Source: Corallococcus exercitus (GTDB lineage: Bacteria; Myxococcota; Myxococcia; Myxococcales; Myxococcaceae). From it: a DNA stretch of 32,011 nucleotides. The position numbers and the translations under genes are program-made. Location of the stretch: the NCBI RefSeq assembly GCF_003611585.1, contig NZ_RAVW01000051.1, forward strand, positions 1 through 32,011, written 5' to 3'. Shown here in pieces: positions 21,748 through 29,785 of the stretch. Under the pieces are notes generated by a model. That model did not search any database. It saw only the letters and a list, made by a program, of their open reading frames with translations, and was not told the origin of the DNA. The stretch's first letter is position 1, and every line of letters starts with the position of its first letter.

Positions 21748-22664
21748 CGCGCGGGCTGTCGCGATGGGCCTGCGTGCTCGCGGTGGGGGCGCTCGCCGTC
21801 ACGGGTTGCCGCGACAAGCCGGTGGACCACATGCAGCGCGCCCGCGACGCCATCTTCGAGAAGCGTCCGGACGAAGCGCTGGTGGAGTACCGCAAGGCGT
21901 ACGACCTGCTGCTGCGCGACGAGTCCCCGGAGGCGCTGGTGATGCGCGCCCGGGCGCTCAAGGGCGCCGCGGACGTGTACTGGCTGGAGCAGCGCAAGGT
22001 GAAGGAGGCGGTGAGCGTCTACCGCCAGCTCATCCAGCAGTGCCCGGAGTCCCCGGAGGCGCTGGACGCGCGCATCATCCTGGCGGAGCTGCTGCGGGTG
22101 CACTACCGCGACCTGCGCGGTTCCATTGATCAGCTCACCGCCGCGCTGCACCGCAACCCGCCGCAGAGCGCGGAGCTGCAGTACCAGGTGGCGAAGACGT
22201 ACTTCGAGCTCCAGGACTATCCGCAGTGCGAGCTGGAGGCGAAGAAGCTGCCGGACCGCTTCGCCACCAGCCCCTACGTGGACGACGCGCTCTTCCTCCA
22301 GGCGCAGGCGCTGGCCATGGTGGAGGGCAAGCGCCAGGAAGCGCTGCGCACCTACGCGGATCTGCGCTCGCGCTTCCCGGACTCGGAGCTGGCGCCGTAC
22401 GCCCTCTTCGAGATGGGCAAGCTGCGCGCGGACGCGGGCGACAACGAGAAGGCCATCGAGACCTGGGTGGAGTGCTTGAAGACGCACCCGGATCCGGCGC
22501 TCGTGCAGGACGCCATCGCGCGGGCGCGCCGCCGCCTGGCCAACCTCACGGTGGAGGGCATTGGCAAGAAGGAGGTGGCGTTCGACCGCAGCAAGCAGGC
22601 GCGCACCTCCGTGGAAGCCATGGGCGGCAGCGCCGAGGAAGCCGCCCGAGACCGCGGCGACTGA
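21744..22664 (+). CDS. TPR-repeat lipoprotein
   Basis: A 306-residue protein with a lipoprotein signal (WACVLAVGALAVTGC) followed by tetratricopeptide helices from about residue 30 to 260. Examples are ARDAIFEKRPDEALVEYRKA, AVSVYRQLIQQCPESPEAL, QYQVAKTYFELQDYPQCELE, ALRTYADLRSRFPDSELAPY and KAIETWVECLKTHPDPALVQ. The layout resembles BamD/CpoB-type periplasmic TPR proteins that support envelope assembly, but no specific BamD or CpoB feature is evident. It is co-transcribed with the small lipoprotein upstream (ATGA overlap) and perhaps with the SDR 23 nt downstream. Confidence 0.85.
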   Translation: MTRGLSRWACVLAVGALAVTGCRDKPVDHMQRARDAIFEKRPDEALVEYRKAYDLLLRDESPEALVMRARALKGAADVYWLEQRKVKEAVSVYRQLIQQCPESPEALDARIILAELLRVHYRDLRGSIDQLTAALHRNPPQSAELQYQVAKTYFELQDYPQCELEAKKLPDRFATSPYVDDALFLQAQALAMVEGKRQEALRTYADLRSRFPDSELAPYALFEMGKLRADAGDNEKAIETWVECLKTHPDPALVQDAIARARRRLANLTVEGIGKKEVAFDRSKQARTSVEAMGGSAEEAARDRGD

Positions 22665-22687
22665 CTTCTCGCGTGGGAGACATTCAC

Positions 22688-23437
22688 ATGAACGTGCTGG
22701 TGACAGGGGCCACGGCGGGCATCGGGCAGGCCATCGCGCGCCGCTTCGTGAAGGAGGGTGCGCGCGTCATCGCCACCGGGCGGCGCGGCGACCGGCTGGA
22801 GGCGCTCCAGGCGGAGCTGGGCGAGCGGCTCCTGCCGGTGACGCTGGACGTGACGGACAAGGCGGCGGTGAAGGCGGTGTTCGCGTCGCTGCCGGCGGAC
22901 TTCGCGCAGGTGGACGTGCTGGTGAACAACGCGGGGCTCGCGCTGGGGCTGGAGCCCGCGCAGGCGGCGCGGCTGGAGGACTGGGACGTGGTGGTGGACA
23001 CCAACGTGAAGGGCCTCCTGTACTGCACGCGCGAAGCGCTCACGGGCATGGTGGCGCGCGACCGGGGGCACGTCATCAACATCGGCTCCATCGCGGGCGA
23101 GTTCCCCTACCCGGGTGGCAACGTGTACGGCGCGACGAAGGCGTTCGTGCATCAGTTCACGCTCAACCTGCGCGCGGACCTGCACGGCACCGCGGTGCGC
23201 GTGACGGACATCCAGCCGGGCCTCCTGGGCGGCACGGAGTTCTCCAACGTGCGCTTCCGCGGCGACGACGCGAAGGCCGCCGCGCTCTACGACCGGACCC
23301 AGCCGCTCACGCCCGACGACGTCGCGGACACGGTGTACTGGGTGGCCACGCGGCCCGCGCACGTGAACATCAACGTCATCTCCATGATGCCGGTGGTGCA
23401 GGCCTTCGGCCCGCTGCTGGTGAAGCGCGGCGGCTAG
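22688..23437 (+). CDS. YdfG-like short-chain dehydrogenase
   Basis: A 249-residue NADP-dependent SDR. It has TGATAGIGQAIARRF (cofactor loop), ATGRRGDRL with basic residues favouring NADP, NNAGLALGLEPAQ, NIGSIAGEFPYPGGNVYGAT with the catalytic Ser, and YGATKAF (YxxxK). VRVTDIQPGLLGGTEFSNVR near the C-terminus is characteristic of the YdfG/serine 3-dehydrogenase group, which oxidises 3-hydroxy acids such as L-allo-threonine or 3-hydroxypropionate. Here the usual 'PG.v.GTEFS' is seen as LLGGTEFS. GGGAGA precedes ATG 22688. Confidence 0.9.
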   Translation: MNVLVTGATAGIGQAIARRFVKEGARVIATGRRGDRLEALQAELGERLLPVTLDVTDKAAVKAVFASLPADFAQVDVLVNNAGLALGLEPAQAARLEDWDVVVDTNVKGLLYCTREALTGMVARDRGHVINIGSIAGEFPYPGGNVYGATKAFVHQFTLNLRADLHGTAVRVTDIQPGLLGGTEFSNVRFRGDDAKAAALYDRTQPLTPDDVADTVYWVATRPAHVNINVISMMPVVQAFGPLLVKRGG

Positions 23438-24361
23438 CTAGCCCGGCACGGGCAGCGCGGCTTCCAGGAGCGGCGCGGGCACCGACGGGTCGTCCGCGTC
23501 CGCCACCAGCAGCACGTGGACGCGGCCACCCTCCACGCGCGCGTCCACGCCCTCCAGCTTCACGGGCACGTCCACCGCGTCCAGGTACACGGGCGTGCCG
23601 TCCGGCGCGAGCACGCCCACCGCCGAACCCGCCACCGGGCCATCCGCCACGCGGTCGCGGGACGCCTCCGCCGTGGCGGTGAACACCACGCGCCCGTCCG
23701 GCAGCGGTGACGCGTCCGTGAAGGACAGCCGCACGCCGTTGGCCTCGCCCAGCTCCCAGCGGCGCACGGTGCGCACCGCCTCCGGCCCCATGACGCCCGC
23801 GTCCAGGCTGGCCAGCACGCGGTCCAGGTCCAGGTCCACCAGCGCGTCCACGCCGCCTTCACCGTTGCCCCGGTTGAGCAGCCGCAGCCGCTTGCCCGCC
23901 ACCGCCGCGCCCTCCACGTTGAGCGCCACCAGCTCCCGCTCCAGCTGCACGTAGAGCGGCGCGCAGTCCACCGTGCGCGGCTCACCCGCGAGCGTCCCGT
24001 CCGCGTTCAGGGGCAGCACCGACGCCCGTCGCCGCGTGGGCGTGGACCCCGAGGGCAGGGCCAGCAGCGCTCCGTGCGCGAACGAGGCGGACGGGCCCAG
24101 CCGGCACAGCGCCTCCAGGTCCGGCTTCGCCGCCTTGCGCGCCGCGTGTTCGTCCGGAAGGTCTCCCGGGAAGAGGCGCACGGTGTGGCCCGGCGCGTCT
24201 CCCACGGCGGGGAACACGGCCAGGTGGAGCGCGTCGTCCGCGACGACGTAGAGCCAGTCCCCCGCGCGCACCAGGCCACTGGCGGCGGAGACGTGCGCGG
24301 GACGGCCCGGGGCTTCGGGCGCCGCGAGGGTGAGCGTGCGGCGGCGGGTGGTGGGAATCAT
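23438..24361 (-). CDS. DUF6929-like beta-rich protein
   Basis: A 307-residue protein without a signal peptide or membrane helices. Short repeated strands (GDWLYVVADDALHLAVFPAV, LYVQLERELVALNVEGAAV, ADGPVAGSAVGVLAPDGTPV) suggest a beta-propeller or beta-sandwich. The opening PGRPAHVSAASGLVRAGDWL fits proteins annotated DUF6929, from memory. It starts at ATG 24361, 21 nt after mgtE on the same strand, with AAGG 5 nt upstream, so it is probably in an operon with mgtE. It ends flush against the stop of the YdfG-like gene. Function unknown. Confidence 0.75.
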   Translation of the reverse strand: MIPTTRRRTLTLAAPEAPGRPAHVSAASGLVRAGDWLYVVADDALHLAVFPAVGDAPGHTVRLFPGDLPDEHAARKAAKPDLEALCRLGPSASFAHGALLALPSGSTPTRRRASVLPLNADGTLAGEPRTVDCAPLYVQLERELVALNVEGAAVAGKRLRLLNRGNGEGGVDALVDLDLDRVLASLDAGVMGPEAVRTVRRWELGEANGVRLSFTDASPLPDGRVVFTATAEASRDRVADGPVAGSAVGVLAPDGTPVYLDAVDVPVKLEGVDARVEGGRVHVLLVADADDPSVPAPLLEAALPVPG

Positions 24362-24382
24362 GGGAGCCTTGAGCGTCGCCGA

Positions 24383-25711
24383 CTACAGCAGCGTGCCGCG
24401 CAGGAAGAGGCTGGCCGCCGTGAAGTAGATGACGAGTCCGGACACGTCCACCAGCGTGGCCACGAAGGGCGCGGACGCGCTCGCGGGGTCGAAGCCCACG
24501 CGCCGCAGGATGAACGGCAGCATGGAGCCGGACAGCGTGCCGAAGATGACCACGCCCACCAGCGACACGCCCACCGTCATGCCGATGAGCAGCGCATGGT
24601 CGCCATAGCTGTGGAACAGCGCCTGCCACGCAATCACCCGCAGGAAGCCCACGGCCCCCAGCACCCCGCCCAGCGCCAGGCCCGTGGTCAGCTCCCGCCG
24701 CGCCACGCGCCACCAGTCCTTCAGCCGCATCTCCGACAGCGCCAGCGACCGGATGATGAGCGTGGTGGCCTGGCTGCCGGAGTTGCCGCCCGAGCTGATG
24801 ATGAGCGGGATGAAGAGGCTCAGCACGACGGCGCGGGCAATCTCGTGCTCGAAGTAGCCCATGGCCGTGGCGGTGAGCATCTCCCCCAGGAAGAGCACCA
24901 TCAGCCAGCCGGCGCGCTTCTTGAGCATCGCCATGAAGCCCACGTCGAAGTAGGGCGCGTCCAGGGCCTCCATACCGCCGACCTTCTGGATGTCCTCCGT
25001 GGCTTCTTCCTGAACGACGTCCACGATGTCGTCCACCGTGACGATGCCCTTCATGCGCCGCTGCTCGTCCACCACGGGCATGGCCATGAAGCTGTGTTCG
25101 GAGAAGGTGCGGCTGACCGCCTCCTGGTCCGTGTTCTCCGCCACGGTGATGACGTCGCGAATCATCACGTCCGCCACGCGCTTGTCCGGCGCGGCCTGGA
25201 AGAGCTGGCGCAGGGACAGCACGCCTTGCAGCCGCTGCTCCGCGTCCAGCACGTACGCGTAGTAGACGGTCTCCACCTTCTCGCGCGCCTGCTTGCGCAG
25301 GTAGCCGATGGCCTCGTCGATGCTCATGTCCGGGCGCACGCGGGCGAAGCGCGGGTTCATCAGGCCACCCGCGTCGTCCTCCGAGTACGCCAGCAGGACG
25401 TTCACTTCACGGCGGCTGGCGTCGTCCAGCTGCGACAGGATGGCGTCCACCTGCTCCGGCTCCACGGCCTGGACCAGGTCGGCCAGGTCGTCCGGGGGGA
25501 GCAGCCGGACCCAGGTGCGGCGCTCGCCGGGGGGGAGGCTGAGGATGAGTTCGCCCTGCTCGCGCGCGGTGAGGCCCAGGAAGAAGTCGTCCGCCACCGC
25601 CGGGGGCAGCAGCCGGAACCCCTCCAGGCGTTCGTCCGCGGACAGCACCGCCCAGGCCTCGTGGAGCTCGTCGGGGGACAGCGCGTTCTGGCTCTGGGGA
25701 CTCTCCACCAT
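24383..25711 (-). CDS. mgtE: Magnesium transporter MgtE
   Basis: Inner-membrane Mg2+ channel gated by its cytoplasmic Mg2+-sensing region. Residues about 10-125 form the N domain (LLPPDDLADLVQAVEPEQVD), followed by two CBS domains (GGLMNPRFARVRPDMSIDEA ... RMKGIVTVDDIVDVVQEEA). The C-terminal five-helix pore carries PLIISSGGNSGSQATTLIIR and FDPASASAPFVATLVDVSG, the conserved Mg2+-selective segments. At 442 residues it is full length. ATG 25711 has GAGG 8 nt upstream. The 246-nt stretch before it carries a palindrome (separate entry); I found no recognisable M-box riboswitch by eye. Confidence 0.96.
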   Translation of the reverse strand: MVESPQSQNALSPDELHEAWAVLSADERLEGFRLLPPAVADDFFLGLTAREQGELILSLPPGERRTWVRLLPPDDLADLVQAVEPEQVDAILSQLDDASRREVNVLLAYSEDDAGGLMNPRFARVRPDMSIDEAIGYLRKQAREKVETVYYAYVLDAEQRLQGVLSLRQLFQAAPDKRVADVMIRDVITVAENTDQEAVSRTFSEHSFMAMPVVDEQRRMKGIVTVDDIVDVVQEEATEDIQKVGGMEALDAPYFDVGFMAMLKKRAGWLMVLFLGEMLTATAMGYFEHEIARAVVLSLFIPLIISSGGNSGSQATTLIIRSLALSEMRLKDWWRVARRELTTGLALGGVLGAVGFLRVIAWQALFHSYGDHALLIGMTVGVSLVGVVIFGTLSGSMLPFILRRVGFDPASASAPFVATLVDVSGLVIYFTAASLFLRGTLL

Positions 25712-25748
25712 GGTGACGGCCTCGGAAGAAGAGGGGGAGGGTGCGCGC

Positions 25749-25762
25749 CGCGATGCATCGCG
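25749..25762. promoter_or_regulatory. Perfect palindrome in the mgtE leader region
   Basis: CGCGATGCATCGCG is a perfect 14-bp palindrome 38 bp upstream of the mgtE start codon. It lies in the 246-bp gap 25712-25957, which otherwise shows only a smaller CGCGA-N5-TCGCG repeat (25818-25832 region). It could be an operator or an RNA stem; there is no direct evidence of function. Confidence 0.3.
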
Positions 25763-25914
25763 CGCGGGCCTCTCTACACCCCTGCCGGGGGCGCGGCGAG
25801 CGGAAGGCGCGAAACATCGCGAGGAATTCGCGTCCGCCTGCCTGTTCCGTTCATCCGTCCCCAGAGTCCGCCGGGGACCCGGGCCTGCCTGCCCATGCCG
25901 CCCGTGCTGGTGGC

Positions 25915-25946
25915 CCCCGGCGCCCTGGTTGCTTGGGGCGCCAGGG
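25915..25946 (-). terminator. Stem-loop after gloA, weak terminator candidate
   Basis: Arms 25915-25925 and 25936-25946 form an 11-bp stem (one G-U) with a 10-nt loop, 12 nt beyond the gloA stop. No T-rich tract follows on the minus strand, so it may be a transcript-end stabiliser and not an intrinsic terminator. Confidence 0.4.
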
Positions 25947-25957
25947 ATTGGGCCAGG

Positions 25958-26344
25958 TCAGGCCTTCTGCTGGATGAGCTCGACCTTGTAGCCGTCCGGG
26001 TCTTCCACGAAGGCGATGACGGTGGTGCCGTGCTTCATGGGGCCGGGCTCGCGGACGACCTTGCCGCCGGCCTGGCGGATGGCATTGGCGGTGGCGTGGA
26101 TGTCGCTGACGCCCAGGGCGATGTGGCCGTAGGCGGAGCCCAGCTCGTACTTCGCCGTGTCCCAGTTGTGGGTGAGCTCCAGCGCGGGGTGGGTGTCCTC
26201 GGGGCCGTAGCCGACGAAGGCGAGGGTGAACCGACCGTCCGGGTAGTCCTGGCGGCGCAGCAGCTTCATGCCGAGCACGCGGGTGTAGAAGTCGAGCGAC
26301 TTCTCCAGGTCGCCGACCCGGAGCATGGTGTGGAGGATGCGCAT
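25958..26344 (-). CDS. gloA: Lactoylglutathione lyase (glyoxalase I)
   Basis: Converts the methylglyoxal-glutathione hemithioacetal to S-lactoylglutathione. A 128-residue vicinal-oxygen-chelate protein with the four metal ligands visible: His in MRILHTM, Glu in ALELTHNW, His in YGHIALGV and Glu in GYKVELIQ. Family blocks [18 protein letters not shown] and [16 protein letters not shown] are well conserved. ATG 26344 begins 7 nt after the stop of the AbiEii-like toxin gene, so it may be read through from that operon, an unusual pairing. The ribosome site is weak. Confidence 0.95.
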   Translation of the reverse strand: MRILHTMLRVGDLEKSLDFYTRVLGMKLLRRQDYPDGRFTLAFVGYGPEDTHPALELTHNWDTAKYELGSAYGHIALGVSDIHATANAIRQAGGKVVREPGPMKHGTTVIAFVEDPDGYKVELIQQKA

Positions 26345-26351
26345 GCGGTGG

Positions 26352-27215
26352 CTATAACCGCGGCGCGACGAGCTCCGCCAGCAGCCTCTTCACCGCGCCG
26401 CTGGCACGCCGGGCGGACTGATCCGCATCGACACCCGGGGCCGCTACGAAGCGGGCGTACTTCCGCGCGCCCGCCGCATCGAGGTCGGCGAATTCCTGCG
26501 CCAGGGCGACAAGGGCCTGCTGGAACAGGGGATCCGCATGAATGGGGCTCTTCCGGATGACCGGGGCGAGTCCTGCCTGTCCTCCGGGCCAGGACTCGAC
26601 CATCCAGACGATGTCGTAGGCATCCTTGTTCTTGGGCCGGTTCCGCAGGGCATCCACCTTGGCCGCGAGATAGGCGGCGGGACCAGCGATCCTCAGCCGT
26701 TGATGCGTGCGGCCGCCACCTCCCGGAAGCTCGACGACGACCTCCTTCTCGATGAAGTCCCGGTCGATGAGGGTCCCGGTGGACAGGACCAGCGCGGAGA
26801 GCCTTCCTCCCACGACGCCCCCTGGCCGGTACAACCGGCCTGCCTCGCGTCCGGGGGCCAGGGGGCAGAAGAACTCGACCGTGAGGGGATGGGTGACGCC
26901 CCCCGTCCAGCGCCAGCTCGAACGAGGAAGGGGGCGGAAGCCCGCGGCCTTCAGGGTGCGTTCCAGCCGCTCGTAGTGGCCTACCTCGCCTTCCACGAGC
27001 GCGACCCGCAGACAGAGGTCGAGGTCCTGCGTGCCGATGTGGGGCTCGAGGCCGGGCCCCGGTTCTGGCACGAGCAGGGAAGGAACGAGGCCCCCGATGA
27101 TGACGACGTGGGCGCCCGCGAAGCCGAAGGCACGGACCACATGCACGGCCTCCGCGAGCAGGGCGGACCGGACCGAAGGGTCGTACTCGCCCAGGTGTCC
27201 GCCTTCAGTAACCAA
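26352..27215 (-). CDS. AbiEii-type nucleotidyltransferase toxin (type IV TA)
   Basis: About 287 residues of the nucleotidyltransferase superfamily. The core is [14 protein letters not shown], then [14 protein letters not shown] (GG followed by the metal-binding D-x-D), and later [20 protein letters not shown], the K..D/K-D-x-x-D block typical of AbiEii/AbiGii-like proteins. Studied AbiEii members block growth by modifying an essential RNA acceptor end or binding nucleotide. It overlaps the AbiEi-like gene upstream by 11 nt. The start is uncertain: TTG 27215 has GAGGAGG just upstream, and no ATG or GTG fits before the core. The overlap and gene order (antitoxin first) match AbiE operons. The toxin role is inferred from family and partner. 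Confidence 0.82.
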   Translation of the reverse strand: MVTEGGHLGEYDPSVRSALLAEAVHVVRAFGFAGAHVVIIGGLVPSLLVPEPGPGLEPHIGTQDLDLCLRVALVEGEVGHYERLERTLKAAGFRPLPRSSWRWTGGVTHPLTVEFFCPLAPGREAGRLYRPGGVVGGRLSALVLSTGTLIDRDFIEKEVVVELPGGGGRTHQRLRIAGPAAYLAAKVDALRNRPKNKDAYDIVWMVESWPGGQAGLAPVIRKSPIHADPLFQQALVALAQEFADLDAAGARKYARFVAAPGVDADQSARRASGAVKRLLAELVAPRL

Positions 27216-28233
27216 GGACCTCCTCGCGGAACCGCCGTGCGAGGTCCTCGCCCCGGCGCTCCGACTGGACATCCAGGTAGATGCGCACGTGCGGCGCCAG
27301 CAGGACGCCATCCCGGGACGTGGATGCCCAGCTGCCGACCTTGCCCGTGTCGTGGATCAACATGAGGTTCGCTCCGCGCTCCGTCACTTCCGCATCCAGG
27401 TGTTTCGCCGCCTGGGCCAGGGGCACCTCGGGTGAGATGCGGATGCGCGACATGGGGACGCTGGTGGGCCCGATGCCGAACATGCTGACCGCGGCGGCTC
27501 CCGTGAATGCATGGGCGATGCCTGCCTTGCCGAGCCGCGTGCTGGTCTGCTGCCAGAGCTCCTCGGGACGCCGCGCGTAGAGGGCCACTTGCAGGGAGCG
27601 CTCCCATCGCGTGGCGCGGGCCTGTCGCTCAAGCCAGTCGAGCAGTCCGGTCCGGTCCCGGACGGTGCGCCGCTTCGCGGGACCCCGTCCCTCCGCGCGG
27701 ACCAGCTCCAGGTGCTCGAGCCAGGTCAGGAGCTTGTGGGCTTGCCCCAATGACACAGCGGCCTGCTCCGCGAACCGGGAGACGGAGACCGGCTGCTGCT
27801 CCTGGAGGAGCACCTGTACGGCTCGGACGCCATGGACGCCGAGGGTCGCGGAGCCCGCGGTCTTCTCGGGAGCGACGGTGCGGTCCTCCTCGAAGTGGAG
27901 GAGCACTCCCCGGGCACGCAGGTGGAGATGGCCACGCGAGTCCAGATAGCCCACCCCTTGCGCTTCCAGCGCTTCGCGAACGTCCTTCTTGAGCCAGGGA
28001 CCCACGACGAACGGGAGGTCCCGGGACCGTCGCGCCGTCGCGGGACGGTGGGCCCCGAGCAGCAGCGGCAGCTGGTCCACACGGAGGCCGGGGGCGGCTT
28101 CCAGCAGGGTGAACGTCGCCACTTCGCGACCCTCCAGCTCCAGGTAGGGGCGGGATGCGCCGCGCGCCTGGAGCCAGGACCGCGCTGGCAGCCAGGGAAT
28201 CAGCCTGGGAGGAAGATGGAGGATGGCAGGCAT
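27205..28233 (-). CDS. AbiEi-family antitoxin / transcriptional repressor (type IV TA)
   Basis: A 342-residue protein. The central region has a winged-helix segment (VLLQEQQPVSVSRFAEQAAV, then SLGQAHKLLTWLEHLELVRA) and the C-terminal part contains AHAFTGAAAVSMFGIG ... VRIYLDV. This layout is seen in AbiEi antitoxins of the long 'AbiEi_2' type. AbiEi proteins antagonise the partner toxin without binding it and repress their own promoter through inverted repeats. Such repeats are present upstream here (28289-28324). The N-terminal 120 residues (LELEGREVATFTLLEAAPGL ... DLPFVVGPWLKKDVREALEA) are restriction-endonuclease-like in style but unassigned. The ribosome site before ATG 28233 is weak (GAGTGAAAG). 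Confidence 0.82.
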   Translation of the reverse strand: MPAILHLPPRLIPWLPARSWLQARGASRPYLELEGREVATFTLLEAAPGLRVDQLPLLLGAHRPATARRSRDLPFVVGPWLKKDVREALEAQGVGYLDSRGHLHLRARGVLLHFEEDRTVAPEKTAGSATLGVHGVRAVQVLLQEQQPVSVSRFAEQAAVSLGQAHKLLTWLEHLELVRAEGRGPAKRRTVRDRTGLLDWLERQARATRWERSLQVALYARRPEELWQQTSTRLGKAGIAHAFTGAAAVSMFGIGPTSVPMSRIRISPEVPLAQAAKHLDAEVTERGANLMLIHDTGKVGSWASTSRDGVLLAPHVRIYLDVQSERRGEDLARRFREEVLGY

Positions 28234-28288
28234 CTTTCACTCAAGGCGGCTTGTGGAAGCCAAGGAAGGTCAATGGGTTGAAGTCAGC

Positions 28289-28324
28289 ATCTTCATTTTT
28301 AATGAAGATTCACTCTGAAGTGAA
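28289..28324 (-). promoter_or_regulatory. Inverted-repeat operator overlapping a candidate promoter of the AbiE pair
   Basis: IR1 is a perfect 9-bp inverted repeat, ATCTTCATT-TTT-AATGAAGAT (28289-28309). IR2 is TTCACT-CTGA-AGTGAA (28309-28324), sharing one base with IR1. A third copy of the half-site TTCACT is at 28236-28241, just before the ATG. On the minus strand TTCACT (28324-28319) and TAAAAA (28301-28296) are 17 bp apart and could be -35 and -10. The patch is strikingly AT-rich for this genome. Autorepression by the AbiEi-like protein is an inference from known AbiE systems. The region 28234-28467 holds nothing else that I can identify. Confidence 0.55.
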
Positions 28325-28467
28325 AATAGTGTCCAGATGAAAGTTGAGGAGGAGTGCCCCATGCCTGGCCGTGCCCCAAGGGCCTGGACGTCATGTGGGT
28401 TCGATAGCGGCCAGGCGGACGAAGAGCGGCGGCGAGGCACGGCGGACCGCGTGTTATGGAACCCGCC

Positions 28468-29763
28468 ATGAAACACGCTCAAAGCCAGGCCCTCTTCGCC
28501 CGTGCGCAGGCGCGCATCCCGGGTGGCGTGAACTCTCCGGTGCGTGCCTTCCGTGGCGTGGGAGGCGACCCCGTCTTCTTCAAGGAGGGCTCCGGCGCGT
28601 GGCTCACCGACGTGGACGGCAACCGCTACGTGGACCTCGTCGGCAGCTGGGGCCCGCTCATCCTGGGCCACGCGTACCCGCCCATCGTGGAGGCCATCCT
28701 GGAGGCCGCCCGGCGCGGGACCACCTTCGGCGCTCCTGTCGCCGCGGAAGTGGAGTTCGCGGAGCTGCTCTGCGCCACCGTGCCCTCCGTGGAGAAGGTG
28801 CGCCTCGTGTCTTCCGGCACGGAGGCCACTGTCGCCGCCATCCGCGTGGCGCGCGGCTTCACCGGCCGCGACTACATCCTCAAGTTCGAGGGCTGCTTCC
28901 ACGGCGCGGGCGACCCGTTCCTCGTGAAGGCGGGCAGCGGCGTGGAGACGCTGGGTCTGCCGGACTCTCCGGGCGTGCCGTCCGCGCTGGCGGCGCTCAC
29001 GCTCACCGCGCCCTTCAACGACCTGGAGGCCGTGGAGCGCATCTTCCACGAGAAGGGCAAGGACATCGCCTGCGTCATCATCGAGCCCGTGGTGGGCAAC
29101 ATGGGCGTGCTGGTGCCTCGCCCCGGCTACCTCGAGGGGTTGCAGAAGCTCTGCCAGAAGCACGGCGCGCTCTTCGTGCTGGATGAGGTGATGACGGGCT
29201 TCCGGCTGGCCCGCGGCGGCGCGCAGGAGTTGTACGGGCTCAAGCCGGACCTGACCACGATGGCGAAGGTGGTGGGCGGCGGCATGCCGCTGGGCGCGTA
29301 CGGCGGCCGGCGCGACGTCATGGCCAAGGTGGCCCCGGAGGGGCCGGTGTACCAGTCCGGCACGCTGTCCGGGAACCCGGTGGCGGTGGCGGCGGGCATG
29401 GCGTGCGTGAAGGCGCTGGCGGCGCCGGGGACGTACTCGCGGCTGGAGCACCTGGGCCTGTTGCTGGAGGAGGGCTTCCGCGCGGAGGCGAAGGCGGCGG
29501 GCGTGCCGGTGACGGTGAACCGCGTGGGCAGCATGCTCACGGTGTTCTTCACGGCGGAGCCGGTGTTCGACTACGCGTCCGCGAAGAAGGCGGACACGGC
29601 GAAGTTCGGGCGCTTCTTCCACGCGATGCTGCAAGAAGGTGTGTACCTGCCGCCCAGCCAGTTCGAGGCGGCGTTCGTGTCGCTGGCCATCGGCGAGCCG
29701 GAGGTGGCGCACGTGCTCGCCGCGGCCCGCAAGGCGTTCCGCGCGCTTGGCGACGCCCGTTGA
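28468..29763 (+). CDS. hemL: Glutamate-1-semialdehyde 2,1-aminomutase
   Basis: PLP enzyme converting glutamate-1-semialdehyde to 5-aminolevulinate, the C5 route to heme and, in myxobacteria, other tetrapyrroles. Diagnostic blocks: IPGGVNSPVRAFRGVGG at the N-terminus, SSGTEATVAAIRVARGFTGR, FEGCFHGAGD, FVLDEVMTGFR with the Asp that holds the PLP nitrogen, and TMAKVVGGGMPLGAYGGR with the Schiff-base lysine. At 431 residues it is standard length. ATG 28456, four codons upstream, is an alternative start; 28468 was preferred as the family start (MKHAQSQALF). It is divergent from the AbiE pair. Confidence 0.96.
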   Translation: MKHAQSQALFARAQARIPGGVNSPVRAFRGVGGDPVFFKEGSGAWLTDVDGNRYVDLVGSWGPLILGHAYPPIVEAILEAARRGTTFGAPVAAEVEFAELLCATVPSVEKVRLVSSGTEATVAAIRVARGFTGRDYILKFEGCFHGAGDPFLVKAGSGVETLGLPDSPGVPSALAALTLTAPFNDLEAVERIFHEKGKDIACVIIEPVVGNMGVLVPRPGYLEGLQKLCQKHGALFVLDEVMTGFRLARGGAQELYGLKPDLTTMAKVVGGGMPLGAYGGRRDVMAKVAPEGPVYQSGTLSGNPVAVAAGMACVKALAAPGTYSRLEHLGLLLEEGFRAEAKAAGVPVTVNRVGSMLTVFFTAEPVFDYASAKKADTAKFGRFFHAMLQEGVYLPPSQFEAAFVSLAIGEPEVAHVLAAARKAFRALGDAR

Positions 29764-29785
29764 ACCGGAGGCCCTGACCGGGCCC

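Noticed and set aside
25712-25957. M-box (ykoK) riboswitch before mgtE
   Set aside because: I could not identify conserved M-box sequence or stems by eye; a covariance search would be needed to support it.
24074-26560. Long plus-strand open frame opposite mgtE and gloA
   Set aside because: It covers conserved minus-strand genes and encodes a low-complexity His/Arg/Gly translation with no domain.
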